This document shows, in pieces, positions 1-11,557 of a stretch of 64,000 nt of DNA. Origin of the DNA: Takakia lepidozioides (Eukaryota; Streptophyta; Takakiopsida; Takakiales; Takakiaceae); the NCBI GenBank assembly GCA_030704615.1, contig CM060733.1, positions 64,170,001 to 64,234,000 of the forward strand, in the 5' to 3' direction. Within the stretch, counting starts at the first letter, position 1. Every line of letters starts with the position of its first letter. The notes under the pieces are model-generated. The model worked only from the letters and a program-made list of their open reading frames with translations, had not been told where the DNA came from and searched no databases. The position numbers were made by a program, and so were the translations under genes.

Positions 1-1074
1 TGACTTATCTTTTGCTACTGCTAATGGAGCACTTTGGCCTGGCAGCCTTGTCTCTTGCAGCACTGCATGTGAATCCTACCTTGTCTTGAGTCTTTGACAG
101 CTTTGCCTGTGGATTTTTAGACTTGTTCTTTTTGGCCTTATAAGAGGATTGATGGTATAAGGGACAAGTCATAAATGGTTGTTTTGCTATAAGGATGAGG
201 AGACTGAGTTTTGTTAAAGAAGATAGCCTGATAAGGCAGTGACAAGCCGTTTTTAGACCTGGTTTTTTGTGGAATGGAGCATAGTGAGGTTCTATTTGCA
301 AAACATGGCATTAGCCTCCTGTGATACAATGATGGTAAGCTCTAAAGGACTCTGGCCAATGATTATTTACTCTATTTTGCCATTTGAATAGGCATCTGCA
401 TTGTATGATTTATCTTGGCCAAGTGGGCTTGGTCTTGGACACTCAAAGTGTATGTGTGTCCAGATCTGGATGTTGTGACAGGACAGACCTTTCTTCCATG
501 CAAGAGTCCTATGTGCATAGGTCCTGAATATATACAATGACAGACTGTTCTTACATACCCAGAAGGCTTTGCAAGATGCATGCTTTGGGGTGCTTACATT
601 TGACCAAATGTGAAGCTGTAATATGGCTTACCTTGCCCAAGAAGTGTACTTGGTGGCAGGCCAGAAGTGTACTTAATTGCAGGCTGGTCCTTCCTGCTGC
701 CGGTGTGAACACTCACTAAATGTGTTGCAAGGCAGATTGTTCTTACCTACTTTGCATAATGCTTGTCTTGGATCACCTCAAGGTACTTGTGTGTGCATAT
801 CTTGGATCTGTAATGTGGCAAGATACTCTTATATGCCCATGATATATTGCATGGTGCATATCTTATGGATAACTATGGATGATGTAATCTGAGGCTGCAA
901 TCTGACTTATATTGTGCATAAGGGTCACTTGGGTACATGACAGGAATCTGATTATGAACATACCCCACCCTCCCACCCTGTTTTATCATGACTGAATGGG
1001 TGGCGTCACTTGGTGTGTTATGACAAGACTGGAAATGGCAAATGGTGCCCTGTCATGGGGCTGTTCCCTAGTTG
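1..1074. other. No gene recognised
   Basis: I see only short chance ORFs. Phrases such as cagactgttcttac and gaagtgtactt recur with changes, which suggests old degraded repeat DNA, but I could not define a unit. Confidence 0.5.
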
Positions 1075-1234
1075 GTCTTGTCCATGTCTTGACATGACAT
1101 GAATATCTTCCCACTCTTTCCCTCTCTCTTATTAACTTTTTCTACCCCCTCTTTCCCTCTGTGGTTTTTTTTTTTTTGTGAGCAACACGAAAGAGAGGGA
1201 AGATATACATGTCATGTCAAGACATGGACAAGAC
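1075..1234. mobile_element. Foldback element (MITE-like hairpin)
   Basis: The left arm at 1075-1112 (starting gtcttgtccatgtcttgac) is matched by its reverse complement at about 1197-1234. The arms are about 38 bp with one mismatch. The loop is pyrimidine-rich and contains a poly-T run. Transcripts would fold into a long hairpin. I see no clear target-site duplication, so the superfamily is unknown. Confidence 0.75.
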
Positions 1235-1989
1235 CGCTAAGGTCATTGTCATTGAAAGACAAAACAGCCCTTTACAGGGCACCATCTAACATTCTCTTTC
1301 ATGTTTACAATCTCATTTGAATACCCAATTACATTTCAGGGTCTCTGAAAAAACAGGGCGGGAGGGTGGGATTCCAGGTCATTCATATCATGAAAGCACC
1401 ATAGTACACATCATCATCTCAAGAATCCATTTTAAACTCATTTCAAAAACCAGATTGCAGGTTTGGTTTGAAGATGATGTTTTAGAACCAAGATATAAGC
1501 AAGATTCTTAAAAAGGAAGAAGAAACAACAGGGTAGAGCCCCTTAAGTAGGTATAGGCCTAGAATGGTATTTTAAGGCCTCATAAAATAGTTCTGCCAAG
1601 GTGAGAGAGCAGCTCAGAAACCCTGTTTGTTATCAAGCTATGAAACCAAAATGATATGAGGGCCTTGAAGAATGTGTGTTATCTATCAAAGCCTATCCTT
1701 TTGATCCATCAGAGTCATACCAAGAGTTCTCATTTCAGAGCCAAGTATCAAGGCAGTCAAAGTAATAACTGCTATTTTGTATCCTTGTATCCTTCATAGC
1801 TAAACTCCTACACATGCAAATGTGGTTGTAAAAACCATAAACAGGGGTAAGGAGAGAAGCAGATCCTCATTGGAGCCATCTTGGAGTAGGTCTGAAGCGG
1901 CATGGTGGTAGTTTGAAACAGCAGATGGCATCAGCAGCTTAGGCAGCAGCAGCCCACACTTGCAAGAACAGAACTGCAAGCTTCAGAAA

Positions 1990-2489
1990 TCAAGACAAGT
2001 GAAGACCCTCACCTGTGCCCGTCCCAAAAACCACCACATAGCGATGTGTGTTGTGAGGATGCAGCAGGTAAATGGCAGGTCTTCACAGTTGCTATCCATG
2101 TCAGTGTTGAATTCTAAAGCAAGTACAGATCACAATTCAAGCAATGGTAAACTCAAAAAACCTTGAGTGTTTGTGGTATGCCCTGCGCCATGGCGTCCAA
2201 CAGATCGTCTCCAACAGAACGCAAGAGTAGAAGCGTTCACAGATAGAGAATGGCTCATACACAAAGAGAGAGCAACATGTAATCTGTAGATAAATAGGAT
2301 AGAGTACTTCCCAACAAGGAGTAAAAGTGCCGCTGCAAAATAAAGAACCATGAGTTCCTGATCAGAGCAATCACGGCTTTGTCGTCTGCCATAGAAGAAT
2401 CTGTTTAACCACCAATGCGCATCCCAAGAGCCAGCAATCGCGAGTACCATGTAGCAGCAGGGGAGCAGGTTTATACGGCGCATCATCAA
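1990..2489 (-). pseudogene. Unrecognised two-copy family, copy 1
   Basis: A minus-strand reading frame opens with ATG at 2489 and runs to a probable splice donor just after MAQGIPQTLK (about 2162). A further exon-like block follows at about 2085-2000 and ends at a GTGAGG donor. Both pieces resemble the minus-strand copy at 19630-20169, where the equivalent end is MAHNPLPQSLK and the next exon again precedes GTGAGG. Shared splice sites support a real family. I do not recognise the protein. The 5' parts of the copies no longer align well and frames differ, so at least one copy is decayed. Both copies have CATCC...GGATG hairpins immediately upstream. Confidence 0.4.
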
Positions 2490-2556
2490 GGTTCACTGAA
2501 GCACGAGTTCAGTGTTGTGAAGTGTGTCGGCCTGCTTAGGGCAAAACTTCCCGATT

Positions 2557-2845
2557 TTTCATCCCGGATGAAATATCACATTTTACCAAGAGAGGCATTT
2601 TGTCACTGGATGACATCCATAGAAATGTATCTTTTAGGGTTATGGTATAGGCTTAGGTTTAATAACTGCCATCATTTATGATGGTAGTTTTATTATTCTC
2701 TTGGATTTTATAATAGGTAACCATTATTTATGTAGATCATCCAGTTTAGATGAAAAAAATAGATGGTAACTCTAGCTTTCTGTATATTAAGTTTCATCAT
2801 CCAATAATAAAATAAAATCATCCAGATTTGGATGAAAAAGGTAGG
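2557..2845. repeat. CATCC...GGATG hairpin cluster, upstream copy A
   Basis: Several imperfect short hairpins of the form CATCC-N(4-6)-GGATGAAAA occur, for example near 2557, 2736 and 2820. They lie upstream of the minus-strand copy 1 of the two-copy family. The same motif family occurs at 20185-20700 upstream of copy 2. Confidence 0.6.
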
Positions 2846-2952
2846 GATGAAAAACTAAATAACCTCAAAAGGTTAAGGCCAGATGAAATCCAAAGAGTTA
2901 TAGAGGGAGAGGGAGAGAGGGAGAGATCAGGAAACCAAAAATAAATAAAAAT

Positions 2953-3017
2953 GGGGGGGGAGTGACTGAGCCCGTGGTGCTCAGCAGCTGCTGCTGGTGC
3001 TCAGTCACTCCCCCCCC
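2953..3017. repeat. G-run/C-run inverted repeat
   Basis: GGGGGGGAGTGACTGAG at 2953-2970 is mirrored by CTCAGTCACTCCCCCCC at 3000-3016, with a loop of GCTCAGCAGCTGCTGCTG-like sequence. The result is a very stable hairpin. It may be the junction of a small inverted duplication. Confidence 0.7.
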
Positions 3018-3138
3018 CCCCACCTTTTTCTTTTCTCTTTGTTGCCCCCTCTCGAGACCCCGAGCACTTGCTGCTCAGCCCCCGACATGCTTGGTTTTTT
3101 TTGTTTTTGATCTGGAATGTTCCTAATGAGGCCAACTT

Positions 3139-5366
3139 GTGGGTTTGCATGACAGGTGCCAGCTTATGGGGAAAGAGAAGAAGTCCCTTGCCCCAAAGAA
3201 AGGGGCGGACAATCCGTTTGCTCTGCCGGCACGTGTGACGCGCCAGGGCGTCTCACGGCTAACCAGCCCGTCGACAGCCACAGCCGGAGGGCTCGTCTGC
3301 CCCCCGAGGCCAGTACCCCCCTCTTGTCCACATCTTGGATGCGCCAGGGGCCGGCTCAGCCAGCTCTCCTATTCGGGAGGTTGTTGCTGAGTCGGATGCT
3401 CAGTTGAGCACACCCCCGGCCACCAAGACGGGTGAAATGTACCTTGGCAAGCACATCACCCGTTCGGGGCCCGTATGGGCACCTTTTGGATGTCACCCCC
3501 ATAGCGACCCCTTCCTCCGCAGCAAAGGCTGCACTTGCCAAGGCCCAACGTCAGGTTCAAGGGCCTTTGAAAGCCTCCATTGCCAGCCCATTGTTGTCGA
3601 TGAGGGAGGAGGAGACGAGGAGGGCCAATGAAGTGGCCAAGATAGCGAAGCGCCTCGAAGAAGTCAAGCCGGGTGAGGGCTTCTACCCTGATACGCATTT
3701 GGGGGGGGAGAGGAGGAGGTATGGGCCGGTTTGGAGCAGCCTAGCCGATCAGCGACACCGCCCCCTGAGCCTGAGCGGTCAACAAAGAAGGGCTTGGACT
3801 ACGGGGCGCCGCCGCCGGCTATGCTCCACATCTGGAATCTACTTCCAGTGGCGCTCCGGGGGGGGGGGGGGGGATAGAGCGGGCACATCCGAAAACGGGG
3901 ACTCCTCCCACAACGGGTGACACCAGGGGCGAGTTGGACAAGCTTGCAAAGGTACAACTGTCGCACCTTGTTCCATGATTTATCCTTTCTTTGCATGCAT
4001 GATTTTCTTTGTTGTTTGTTTCTTTTTTTGAATTTGGAGGGGTTATTTGTCTTCAGGAGGCAGCAACATGGCTGGCCTCATTGGTGCAGTCCAGTGGGGT
4101 TGCCAATGAGGGAGAGCACGTGGTGTTCATGAAGGACCCGAACACCAAAGGTAAGAAGAAGAGGCCTCGATCTCCCGAGATCCCTTTTACCATCAATGAA
4201 GGGGCTGTCGAGGAGAGAGAGAGAAGGGAGAGGGAGAAGGAGAGAGAGGAAGTAGCGGGGAAGGGGAAGGAAAAAGAAGAAAAGAAAAAGAAGTCCCATG
4301 GAGAGGAAGGGGTGAGTGTGCATGCGGGGAGGGCAGTGGGGTAACAAAGGAGCAGGGAAGGAGGCTACAAAGAAGGAGAGGGTGGGATGGCCTTGGCGAT
4401 ACAGGACGTGGAGTTGGCAAAGATCGTGGTGCCACCGGTGGAGGTGAATCCATGGTGACCCCTGCGGTGCGTTCTGGGAGGCTATGAAGAAGCCAGCCTT
4501 CGAACTCGCATTGAGGTGGTTCCCTTTGCACATCGAGTGGGCTGATCAGCACTTTGGCGTGAAGCGGGCGTATGCGTGAGTTAGACCGCCGTTTTCCGGG
4601 CAATTGGAGTGACACAAGGGTGATGGAGATGGTGGGGCGAAACTTGAAGGACAGGAGGTACCGTGCCAGACAGATCATTCGGAGGGCAATGGAAAAGGGG
4701 GCCATACCCAAACCACCTTATGGAATTACACAGGTTGGCAAATCCTGAATCATGTCACCTTCCATTTGTCGCATGTGCATTAATGAGGTGGATTCGATGC
4801 AACGTATGTGTGTAATTCACTAATTGTTGGGGGGGGGGGGGGCATAGGTATCGTGGGATGCACTCATTGCGGAGAGACTGATGCCGCAAACAAGGCCAAA
4901 TTTGACCGGGCACGCGAAGCAACAAGTCCGCCTTGACAAGCACGAATCCACACACAAGTGGGGGCCGGCGGATCCAAGGGTTTATCTTGCGATTTGTAAG
5001 TCGTACTTCCCTATGGATTTTGTTATGTCTTCTTTCTGGCTCCATCATCGCGAAGAACTGACTTTAATTGTGGCATGTGTAGCAACGCGCGTTTGAGAGG
5101 AAGCCATCTCCGGTAGAGTACAACTACGCCAAGGAGCATGGTTGGCAATCCCTCATGAAGAACATGGCCAACACAGAGGGGATGAGTGCACTACAGGGCA
5201 CTAGTATGGATGAGGTCGAGGGTCATGCCAGGGATTGGATGAGAGCTCTGTGGACTTAGGGGAGCCGCCTCATTTACGTGCTCTGGCAAAGGGCGCGGAG
5301 TCATCAGGCTCATCGGATAGCTCTGAGTCCTCCACTGAGGATGAGGATGAGGATGAGGATGACTAG
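3139..5366 (+). pseudogene. Multi-exon TE-type gene of unknown function
   Basis: Reading-frame blocks are separated by plausible introns. The N-terminal part contains KSLAPKKGADNPFALPARVT, then a lysine/arginine-rich stretch, then an exon with EAATWLASLVQSSGVANEG. Next comes a highly charged coiled-coil segment (about 4150-4310), and then a folded-looking region: RRFPGNWSDTRVMEMVGRN, ARQIIRRAMEKGAIPKPPYG, intron, VSWDALIAERLMPQ, KHESTHKWGPADPRVY, intron, ERKPSPVEYNYAKEHGW. Donors such as gtaagtcgtac (4996) support splicing. The last exon reaches a TAG at 5257, but a one-base shift there opens an acidic tail (SSDSSESSTEDEDEDEDD) ending at 5366, so I infer a frameshift. The charged and acidic segments and the repeated style suggest an accessory gene of a DNA transposon. 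I cannot name a family. Confidence 0.45.
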
Positions 5367-5639
5367 TCCTAGTCCATGTAGGTCCCAGGGTCAGTCTACT
5401 GAACCCTTGTGAGCTTTTCAGCTCATTTCTTGTAAATATATTTCCATCTTTCCATCTTCCATCTATTTATGTGTCGCACCGTCCTCACCCTCGATTTTCA
5501 TGCTTGCTCAATTGTGTACCTGCTAACTCAGAGAAATGGAACTGTAAGTTCTCCCATCCCCAAATACAAAACCAGGAAAAAAACAAAAAACCACCCCCAA
5601 TTCACCCCCAAAATGAACCCCTAGCCCCCCCCCACCAGG

Positions 5640-6290
5640 CTGACCTCGCGACTACATCACGTCGCCAATGGCGACGTCTTTTTTGGGTGGGGTCGCAAGC
5701 AGCGACGGTCAGGAGTCGCAAACCCCATTTGCGGGCGGCAACGCCCGACACCCCCTGCGACGTGTTTTTAGTCCGGGGGTCGCCCACGACGCCCTGGCGT
5801 CGCGGAGACCGCCACCCTGCCTGCGCCACGTTTATTATTATTATTATTAAATATTTTTAAAAAAAACGATGCCGAAGCGTCGCAAAACCCACGCCCGGGC
5901 GTGGCGGAGACCGACTCCCGCTGTTTTGTGCCACGCAGTGACGCACGGGCGTCGCTTGGCGTACCATCCAGCTGACTCCCGGGCAGGTTAGAAAAAAAAA
6001 AAAGGATGCGACGCCGCGCCGGCACCCCACCAACGCCGTCGACTGGAGGGCAGCGACGGCGAGACGTCGCTCGAAGAGGCTCCTGCCATCGGCGCGGACG
6101 GCCTGAAAAACCGACGTCCGGCAGTTACGGGAGTTGGAGTTGGGGTGGGGGCTCGCGACCCCCATACGTCGCATTTTTGCGACGGCCGGGCGTCGCAAAT
6201 TCTGCGCCTCCCGCGTGCCCGAAAAGGGCGTTTTTCTGACGCTGCGGCGTTGCCTCGGCGTGGCACGGGCGTCGCAAAGGCAAAATTTGA
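5640..6290. repeat. GCGAC/GTCGC-rich block of short palindromes
   Basis: GC-rich DNA is packed with GTCGC and GCGAC words, often paired as small hairpins (cgtcgccaatggcgacg near 5660, cacgcccgggcgtggcg near 5889). The phrase acgggcgtcgc recurs. It resembles in style the TGCGACCACC array at 26.2 kb, but I find no fixed spacing. A TTATTA microsatellite lies at about 5831-5848. Confidence 0.5.
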
Positions 6291-6335
6291 TCTAATATGT
6301 TATGTTGTAATTGCAATTACAAGCCGCCCTTACAG

Positions 6336-6608
6336 ATTGCAAAGCGTCCCGCTGAGGCCATCATGGGGATTCCAAGGTCTTCCATGGATACCGGGAGGGA
6401 GGATGCTGGTGAGGGCTGCTGCTCAATTTCTACGGTACGGAACTATTTTGATAATTCTGCAGAAGAGGGATTGGAAAGTGAGGATCCAACGACCAAGGAA
6501 GGCTCCGACGAAGAGTATGTTGACGAGATCGTTGGTGAGGAGAGGACTCCTAGCCCAAAGATCAGTTTAAGACTTAGTCGCAAGCGCAGTGGCAAGCAAG
6601 CATCCTAA
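6336..6608 (+). pseudogene. Orphan terminal exon with acidic tail
   Basis: A splice acceptor (cttacag, 6329-6335) is followed by an open frame of about 90 codons ending at TAA 6606-6608. The product is serine- and acid-rich (NYFDNSAEEGLESEDP, SDEEYVDEIVGEE) and ends in a basic stretch (RLSRKRSGKQAS). No partner exons are recognisable upstream because the GCGAC-rich block intervenes. It may be the 3' exon of a gene like the one at 3.1-5.4 kb, whose tail is also acidic. Confidence 0.35.
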
Positions 6609-6720
6609 GCAAGCGCGGTATCCGTGTGGAACGTCCGGTTCAAAACAGACGGCGGAGGACATTTAATGTGCAACTGCGCCCTTAAATGTAGGTATGGAGG
6701 TCGCCCACAGGCGCCACCTG

Positions 6721-7444
6721 TGTCGCGCACCTCACTTCGGTAAGCTCCCCTTCAAGTCATAGTTACTCGCTTTGATGCGCGCGCCTGACTCCCAACCTGG
6801 CCGCCGGGCCAACTTGGAGCTTCGGTGCTCACCGGGCATAACGGTCCCCCTTTGTTCTCCCAAAGAACCCTCCACCGCTTTGGAACCAGCGGGAATTCCC
6901 TTTGGTAGTTGGCAGTCCGGAACAACTCCCCACTCTTTGGTCGCTTTCCGGCTCGCTCGCTTACTCACTAGTTTTTGGTCACCAACGGGCTTGCACCGTT
7001 CGGGGTTACTACTCCCTATATATACTTCTGTAGCTGTCCGCGGGGTTTCACAACACCAGCCATGCCATTTTATGGCGAACCACCACGGAGACCCTCGATT
7101 CCCGGTGGTGAGTCGCGGTGAGTCTTGGCCCACTCACCGCGGCCCCAATGGACCGTGATGAGTCCCAAGACTCCCCACGACTCCCACCACAAGGTCTCCG
7201 CCCCATGGTGAGTCCTATGCCACCCCCACTAAGTCCCGCTAAGCTACCACCACCCCTTGTGGAGCCACCCCCACCGCAAACCCGGTGTGCGGGGCTCCAC
7301 CCAGTGAGTGCCTCCGCCTCCTTGAGTGCCTTGGGCACTCAAGGGTGCTTCAGCCCCCATACCTATCGCTGCCGCTGCCCCCCACCACAGGGGCAGCCCC
7401 TCATGTGTCCCGACCCCCTGCCCTCAAGGCAAAGGGCCGCGACA
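6721..7444 (-). repeat. 3' LTR (left) of the Ty3/gypsy element
   Basis: The repeat is bounded by TGTCGCG...CGCGACA. It contains a TATA-like run (ctatatatac, about 7015) also present in the right copy, and G/C-rich serine/proline-coding-like sequence near its end. It differs from the right copy by scattered substitutions, so the insertion is not recent. Confidence 0.85.
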
Positions 7445-7849
7445 CACACCCCTACCAACAGGGAGTCGATGTCATCGACTTGTCGTTTTGTAGAAACGAA
7501 CATCCAAGTTGTGGCGTCCCACATCAAGGAGTTTGTTTCCGTACCATGGCGTCCCATGGCAAAGAACCAAACCCCACACTTGACTCTACTCTCCACTAGC
7601 TAGTTCGGCCGACTTCCTCCAAGTCCCGGCCAAGGGTGGAGCCTCTCAAGCTCCTCCCAGTGCACTCTTCTTGGCCTACTTCAAGGCCAAGGAACGATCC
7701 TCCTTGAGGATCGAATCGCCTTACTGCAACAACATTGCTTGCGACTGCTCATGATGCCGCTTTTGGCATCACCTTGAGCAAGGGTTCACCTGGAACCCTC
7801 TTTGACTAGGAAGATAACCTTGAACCAACCGTGCGCCCCAATCACTACA

Positions 7850-9125
7850 ATTGGGTGCGTCCTGGCTCGCCCGGGACAAGATGAGGAACTTGAAGCAAAC
7901 GGATGACATTCAGGGCTTTCAATGTGCTATTGCTCGAAGTCGCGGATATGGCGGAACCAGAAATGGTCTTCAACTTTGTGGCAGGACTGGCCCCATGGGC
8001 CAGACGGAAGTTGGAGGAGAGGCCACCAAAAACTTTGAACGAGGCAATTGAAAGGGCTGAATGCTTATCGGATGTCCCTAGGGGCGAAAGACAGGGCCGT
8101 ACGGAGCTGAACCACCAGAAGGTCCGGCGGGAGGGTGATTCCTTCCGACCGGAAAAGAAGTGGGATAGGCCACGCAACAACAATGACACATGAAAATCGA
8201 AGGGAGGGCCTTCGCACGTCAAGGCGGCACCCGGTGCTCCGAAAGAAAAATCAGGTGCGGCGGCTTGTGGTGGACAGAAGGCGACCTTTGATGGGATGTG
8301 CGTGCGGGGAGCCCGGGCACATGGCCAAGAAATGTCTGGAACCCCGACAATTGAACATGACTCGGGCGACCACGGAGCTGTCCGAAGACTCCATCAGCCG
8401 CTTGGTGGAGGCGGTGGTCGCCAAGACTGGCAAGGTAGGCAATTATTCTTGTGAGTTATACTAGGAGACGGGAGCTTTGCGTAAAGGAAGTCAGCTAATG
8501 TTCGTGTGCAGGGTAATTTCCGGAACTAACGTGTCGTTGTTGGTGGATACAGGAGCGTCGCATTCCTTCATGACACCGGCAACGGCACGGAAGCTGGGCC
8601 TCCCGACAAGTGATGTGGGGGCTTTTATTGAAGTACGTTCTGCCAAAGAAGAAACACAACTGGCGACGAGCGTGGCGTTCGATGTTCCTCTTCAACTGGG
8701 GAGTTGGGAGGGACGTGAGAACTTCACCATTTTGCGTGATTGATGGAGTGGACCTTATTTTGGGGATGTTCTTTTTGAGCAAATCCGGAGCGGTCATAGA
8801 TGGCCGCAAGAGAGTAGTCACGCTACCGTGTGGGAAAACGCCTAACCGAGTGGGAGGGCAAATAAACCTGCTAATAGCAAAGGAGTGGGCCGTGGAGGAG
8901 CCATACGAGCCCCAGTTTTTACTTTACGTGAGACAAGTGGAAGGAGAAGTCGATAGGGAGCCGAGCCCAGATTGGATCAAGGGGATCCTGGAGAAATACC
9001 AGGATGTGATGCTGGAGGATTTACCAAGCGGCTTGCCACTGCGAATCTTAGGAGTTGACCACAAGATAGAGGTGGTGCCGAGATCGGAGCCGCCTGCCAA
9101 GGCGCCCTACCGACTCCAGCTCAAG
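7850..9125 (+). pseudogene. Inverted gag C-terminus, zinc knuckle, protease, start of RT
   Basis: On the plus strand, opposite to the element: gag C-terminal sequence (ARDKMRNLKQTDDIQ, then EPEMVFNFVAGLAPWARRKL), a CCHC knuckle relic (CACGEPGHMAKKC near 8299-8335), an aspartic protease (VDTGASHSFMTPATARKLGL, active-site DTG near 8548), and the linker leading to RT that ends at KAPYRLQLK (about 9125). Several frameshifts separate these blocks. Normal order would continue from the gag half that lies on the other strand at 9107-9630. Confidence 0.8.
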
Positions 9126-9630
9126 GTTTCTAGGTTTGGCCCTTGGTCATGAAGGCGCTTCTGCCACCATTGTTGAGCATAGCCCCTCAAATAGGTGGGA
9201 GCCACTTCCACCCGATCATTGTCACTCAACTTGGCCGCCCGGAAGTACTGCTCCAGCTCCAAGAGCCAGGTGTTGAGTGTCTTTCGATTTTGGACGAAGG
9301 TGTCGGGTTCCTTAGGCTTCACCTTAAACTTTGCCTTAGTGGAAGGGGCATTAGCCGCCTCATCACGTCTTTTAGCGTCCCGCCAAACTGCGCCAACAAC
9401 CCTTCCCAAAAGGCTGCTGGCATGGGAGACATCTATTGGTCTGGCAGAGCTTTTGGGAAGTCCTCGAGCTCTGACTCCCAAATTCCTCCCGCTCTTGAGC
9501 GGCCTCGCTTTCGGAAGCATAAATCGTCTCTTCCATTTGCCGCTTCGGTTGACACGTCGCCCCCACCGGGCTCACTAGGATCATCGTCTTTCAGGCCATT
9601 CCACTTTCGCTTTGTCTTGCCCGACCCCAT
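9107..9630 (-). pseudogene. gag N-terminal half (Ty3/gypsy)
   Basis: The minus-strand frame includes TFVQNRKTLNTWLLELEQYF and GYAQQWWQKRLHDQ, typical of the retrotransposon capsid-type gag domain. It lies just downstream of the primer-binding-like site in the element's own sense. It stops at about 9110, exactly where the inverted plus-strand block ends. The basic N-terminal part (9630-9520) is in a shifted frame. Confidence 0.75.
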
Positions 9631-9685
9631 GGTGAGGCCGATCTCAAGGACGATCGCGTACTGAACTCTAAGCTTTGATACTAAG

Positions 9686-10408
9686 TATCGCGCACATCAC
9701 TTCGGTAAACTCCCCTTCAAGTCATAGTTAATCGCTTTGATGCGCGCGCCTAACTCCCAAACCGGCCGTCGGGCCAACTCGGAGCTTCGGCTGCTCACCA
9801 AGGCATAACGGTCCCCCTTGCGTCTCCAAAAGACCCTCCACCACTTTGGGCCTAGTGAAAATTCCCTTTGGTAGATGGCAGTCCGGAATAGCTCCCCACA
9901 CCTTGGTTGCTTTCCGGCTCGCACGCTTACTCACTAGCTTTTGGTCACCAACGGGTTTGCATCGTTCTCGGGGTTATTACTCCCTATATATACTTCTGTA
10001 GGTGTCCGCGGGGGTTTCACAAACAACACAGTCTTTTTATGGTGAACCACCACGAAGACCCTCAACCTTCTGTGGTGAGTCGCGGTGAGTCTTGGCCCAC
10101 CCACCACAGCCCCAATGGACCGCGGTGAGTCCCAAGACTCCCCACGACTCCCACCACAAGGCCTCAGCCTCGTGGTGAGTCCTATGTCACCCCCACTACG
10201 ACTCCCTAAGCTATCACCACCCCTCGAGGAGCCCCCACCACCGCAACCCAGTTTGCGGGGCTCCACCTAGTGAGCGCCTCCGCCCTTGAGTGCCTTCGGG
10301 ACTCAAGGGTGCTTCAACCCCCTTTCTTATTTGCTGCCGCTGCCCCCACCACAGGGGCAGCCCCTCTTGTATCCTGACCCCCCGCCCTCAAGGCAAAGGG
10401 CCGCGACA
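9686..10408 (-). repeat. 5' LTR (right) of the Ty3/gypsy element
   Basis: Copy of 6721-7444 with first bases TATCGCG instead of TGTCGCG. On the minus strand it is followed directly by the primer-binding-like site at about 9665-9685. Confidence 0.85.
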
Positions 10409-10418
10409 GGTGCGGAGC

Positions 10419-10713
10419 AAGAGTGCAAGATTGAGTCAGCCAAAACCCTACAGTGGCGGGTCACCCAGATTGTGGATGTGCCCCCTCCTGGCTATGGGCG
10501 GGTGTATACTATGGTGACATCGGGATCTATTGTTCATGACAGGATGTACGAGGTAACTATTTCCAATTTTCCACTTGCCCAGACTTCAATAACACAATCT
10601 CGAGTTCTCTAGGAAAAAGAGGCAAATTTGTGCCGTGTAAACATTTGTACTACATGTACATTCAGAGGATGTTTTGTGATCCTAAACTAGACACATACGA
10701 TAGGACCCGGTGA
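10419..10713 (+). pseudogene. SWIM zinc-finger relic
   Basis: An open stretch contains QWRVTQIVDVPPPGYGRVYT and YEVTISNFPL. After a small deletion and frame change it continues CPDFNNTISSSLGKRGKF and VPCKHLYYMYIQRMF (about 10576-10670). The CxC...CxH pattern and spacing are those of the SWIM domain found at the C-terminus of MULE-type transposases. The first CxC is damaged by the deletion. The VPPPGxGRVYxMxTxGS stretch is shared with the minus-strand transposase at 35.1 kb, so both derive from one family. The LTR element inserted immediately to its left and probably cut off the rest. Confidence 0.7.
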
Positions 10714-11472
10714 TGTTTTGACACTACTTGAGCGAGATATACTGCACGAGTTTGAGATGTAATGTGGATTGAGATTGCAAAGCCTGTGATGTTTTTATGT
10801 CATGTCGTGGTAGACAATTTCGCGATGTGTATCTGGTTGATGGCCACACTTTCTTGAATGAGATCAATCTTGTTTTGCAATGTAAATTGTTTCCCACTCT
10901 ACAATTGAACTCAATGATTTTTCTCCAACCATCTCCTAACCCACCTCATGACTGATTAATACTTGGGTAAACTTGGAGGTGGGAGCGTGCTTAAACCCTA
11001 ATCTTTCTTGAATGACATCAATCTTGTTCTGCAATCAGTACTGTTTTCCAACGATGTTTCTTATTTCAACCATTTAATGGCAACCCTTTCTTGAATGAGA
11101 TCAATCTTACATGAACCTTCTGTAATGGCATGGTTGTCCGACAAGTGAGGTGTATCCAACCCAAAATACGTGAGGCAAAATCTATATAACATTGAAGTGA
11201 TGGATGGCCACACTTCATTCAACATCGTTCATTTGGTGTGACGATCAATCCTATTGCCTTCAACCATGGTGAATTCATCCCTCATTTTTCATCCATCATC
11301 CAACCTATATTCATCCTACATTCATCCATAAAAATTTCGTCGCTCATTCCTCTCGACTTTTCATGCATGGAACTAGACAACTTACATCCCACGCATGGTA
11401 TGTTACAATCAACATTGCCCCCACGTTAATAGGCCCTGGTTTTACCACGGTTATAGGCTGCGCTTCCCTTTT
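10714..11472. other. No gene recognised
   Basis: AT-rich DNA with three degraded copies of a phrase resembling tttcttgaatgagatcaatctt (near 10850, 11005 and 11090) and attcatcc words near 11270-11330. I find no coding support. Confidence 0.5.
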
Positions 11473-11503
11473 GTGCTCACGCTTAGTGACTAAGCGTGAG
11501 CAC
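11473..11503. repeat. Perfect 15-bp inverted repeat
   Basis: GTGCTCACGCTTAGT, one base, then the exact reverse complement. It is a 31-bp near-perfect palindrome with no obvious partner in the window. Confidence 0.9.
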
Positions 11504-11557
11504 GCTCATGCGCGAGCTTCCCCCGTGCACCGCTTGGCCACAGTTACCCTATACTAG

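Larger units (their letters stand above)
6721..10408 (-). mobile_element. Ty3/gypsy LTR retrotransposon, internally rearranged
   Basis: Two similar direct repeats (6721-7444 and 9686-10408) start TGTCGCG (TATCGCG in the right copy) and end CGCGACA. Read on the minus strand, the sequence just inside the right LTR is TTAGTATCAAAGCTTAGAG, close to the usual plant tRNA-Met primer-binding site. A purine-rich tract (GTAGGGGTGTG) lies just inside the left LTR. Both place the true 5' LTR at the right and transcription on the minus strand. The first half of gag is on the minus strand, but the second half of gag, the zinc knuckle, protease and start of RT are on the plus strand, so the core has been inverted. 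Integrase and most of RT are missing. The flanks (acctg, ggtgc) show no direct target-site duplication. Confidence 0.85.
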
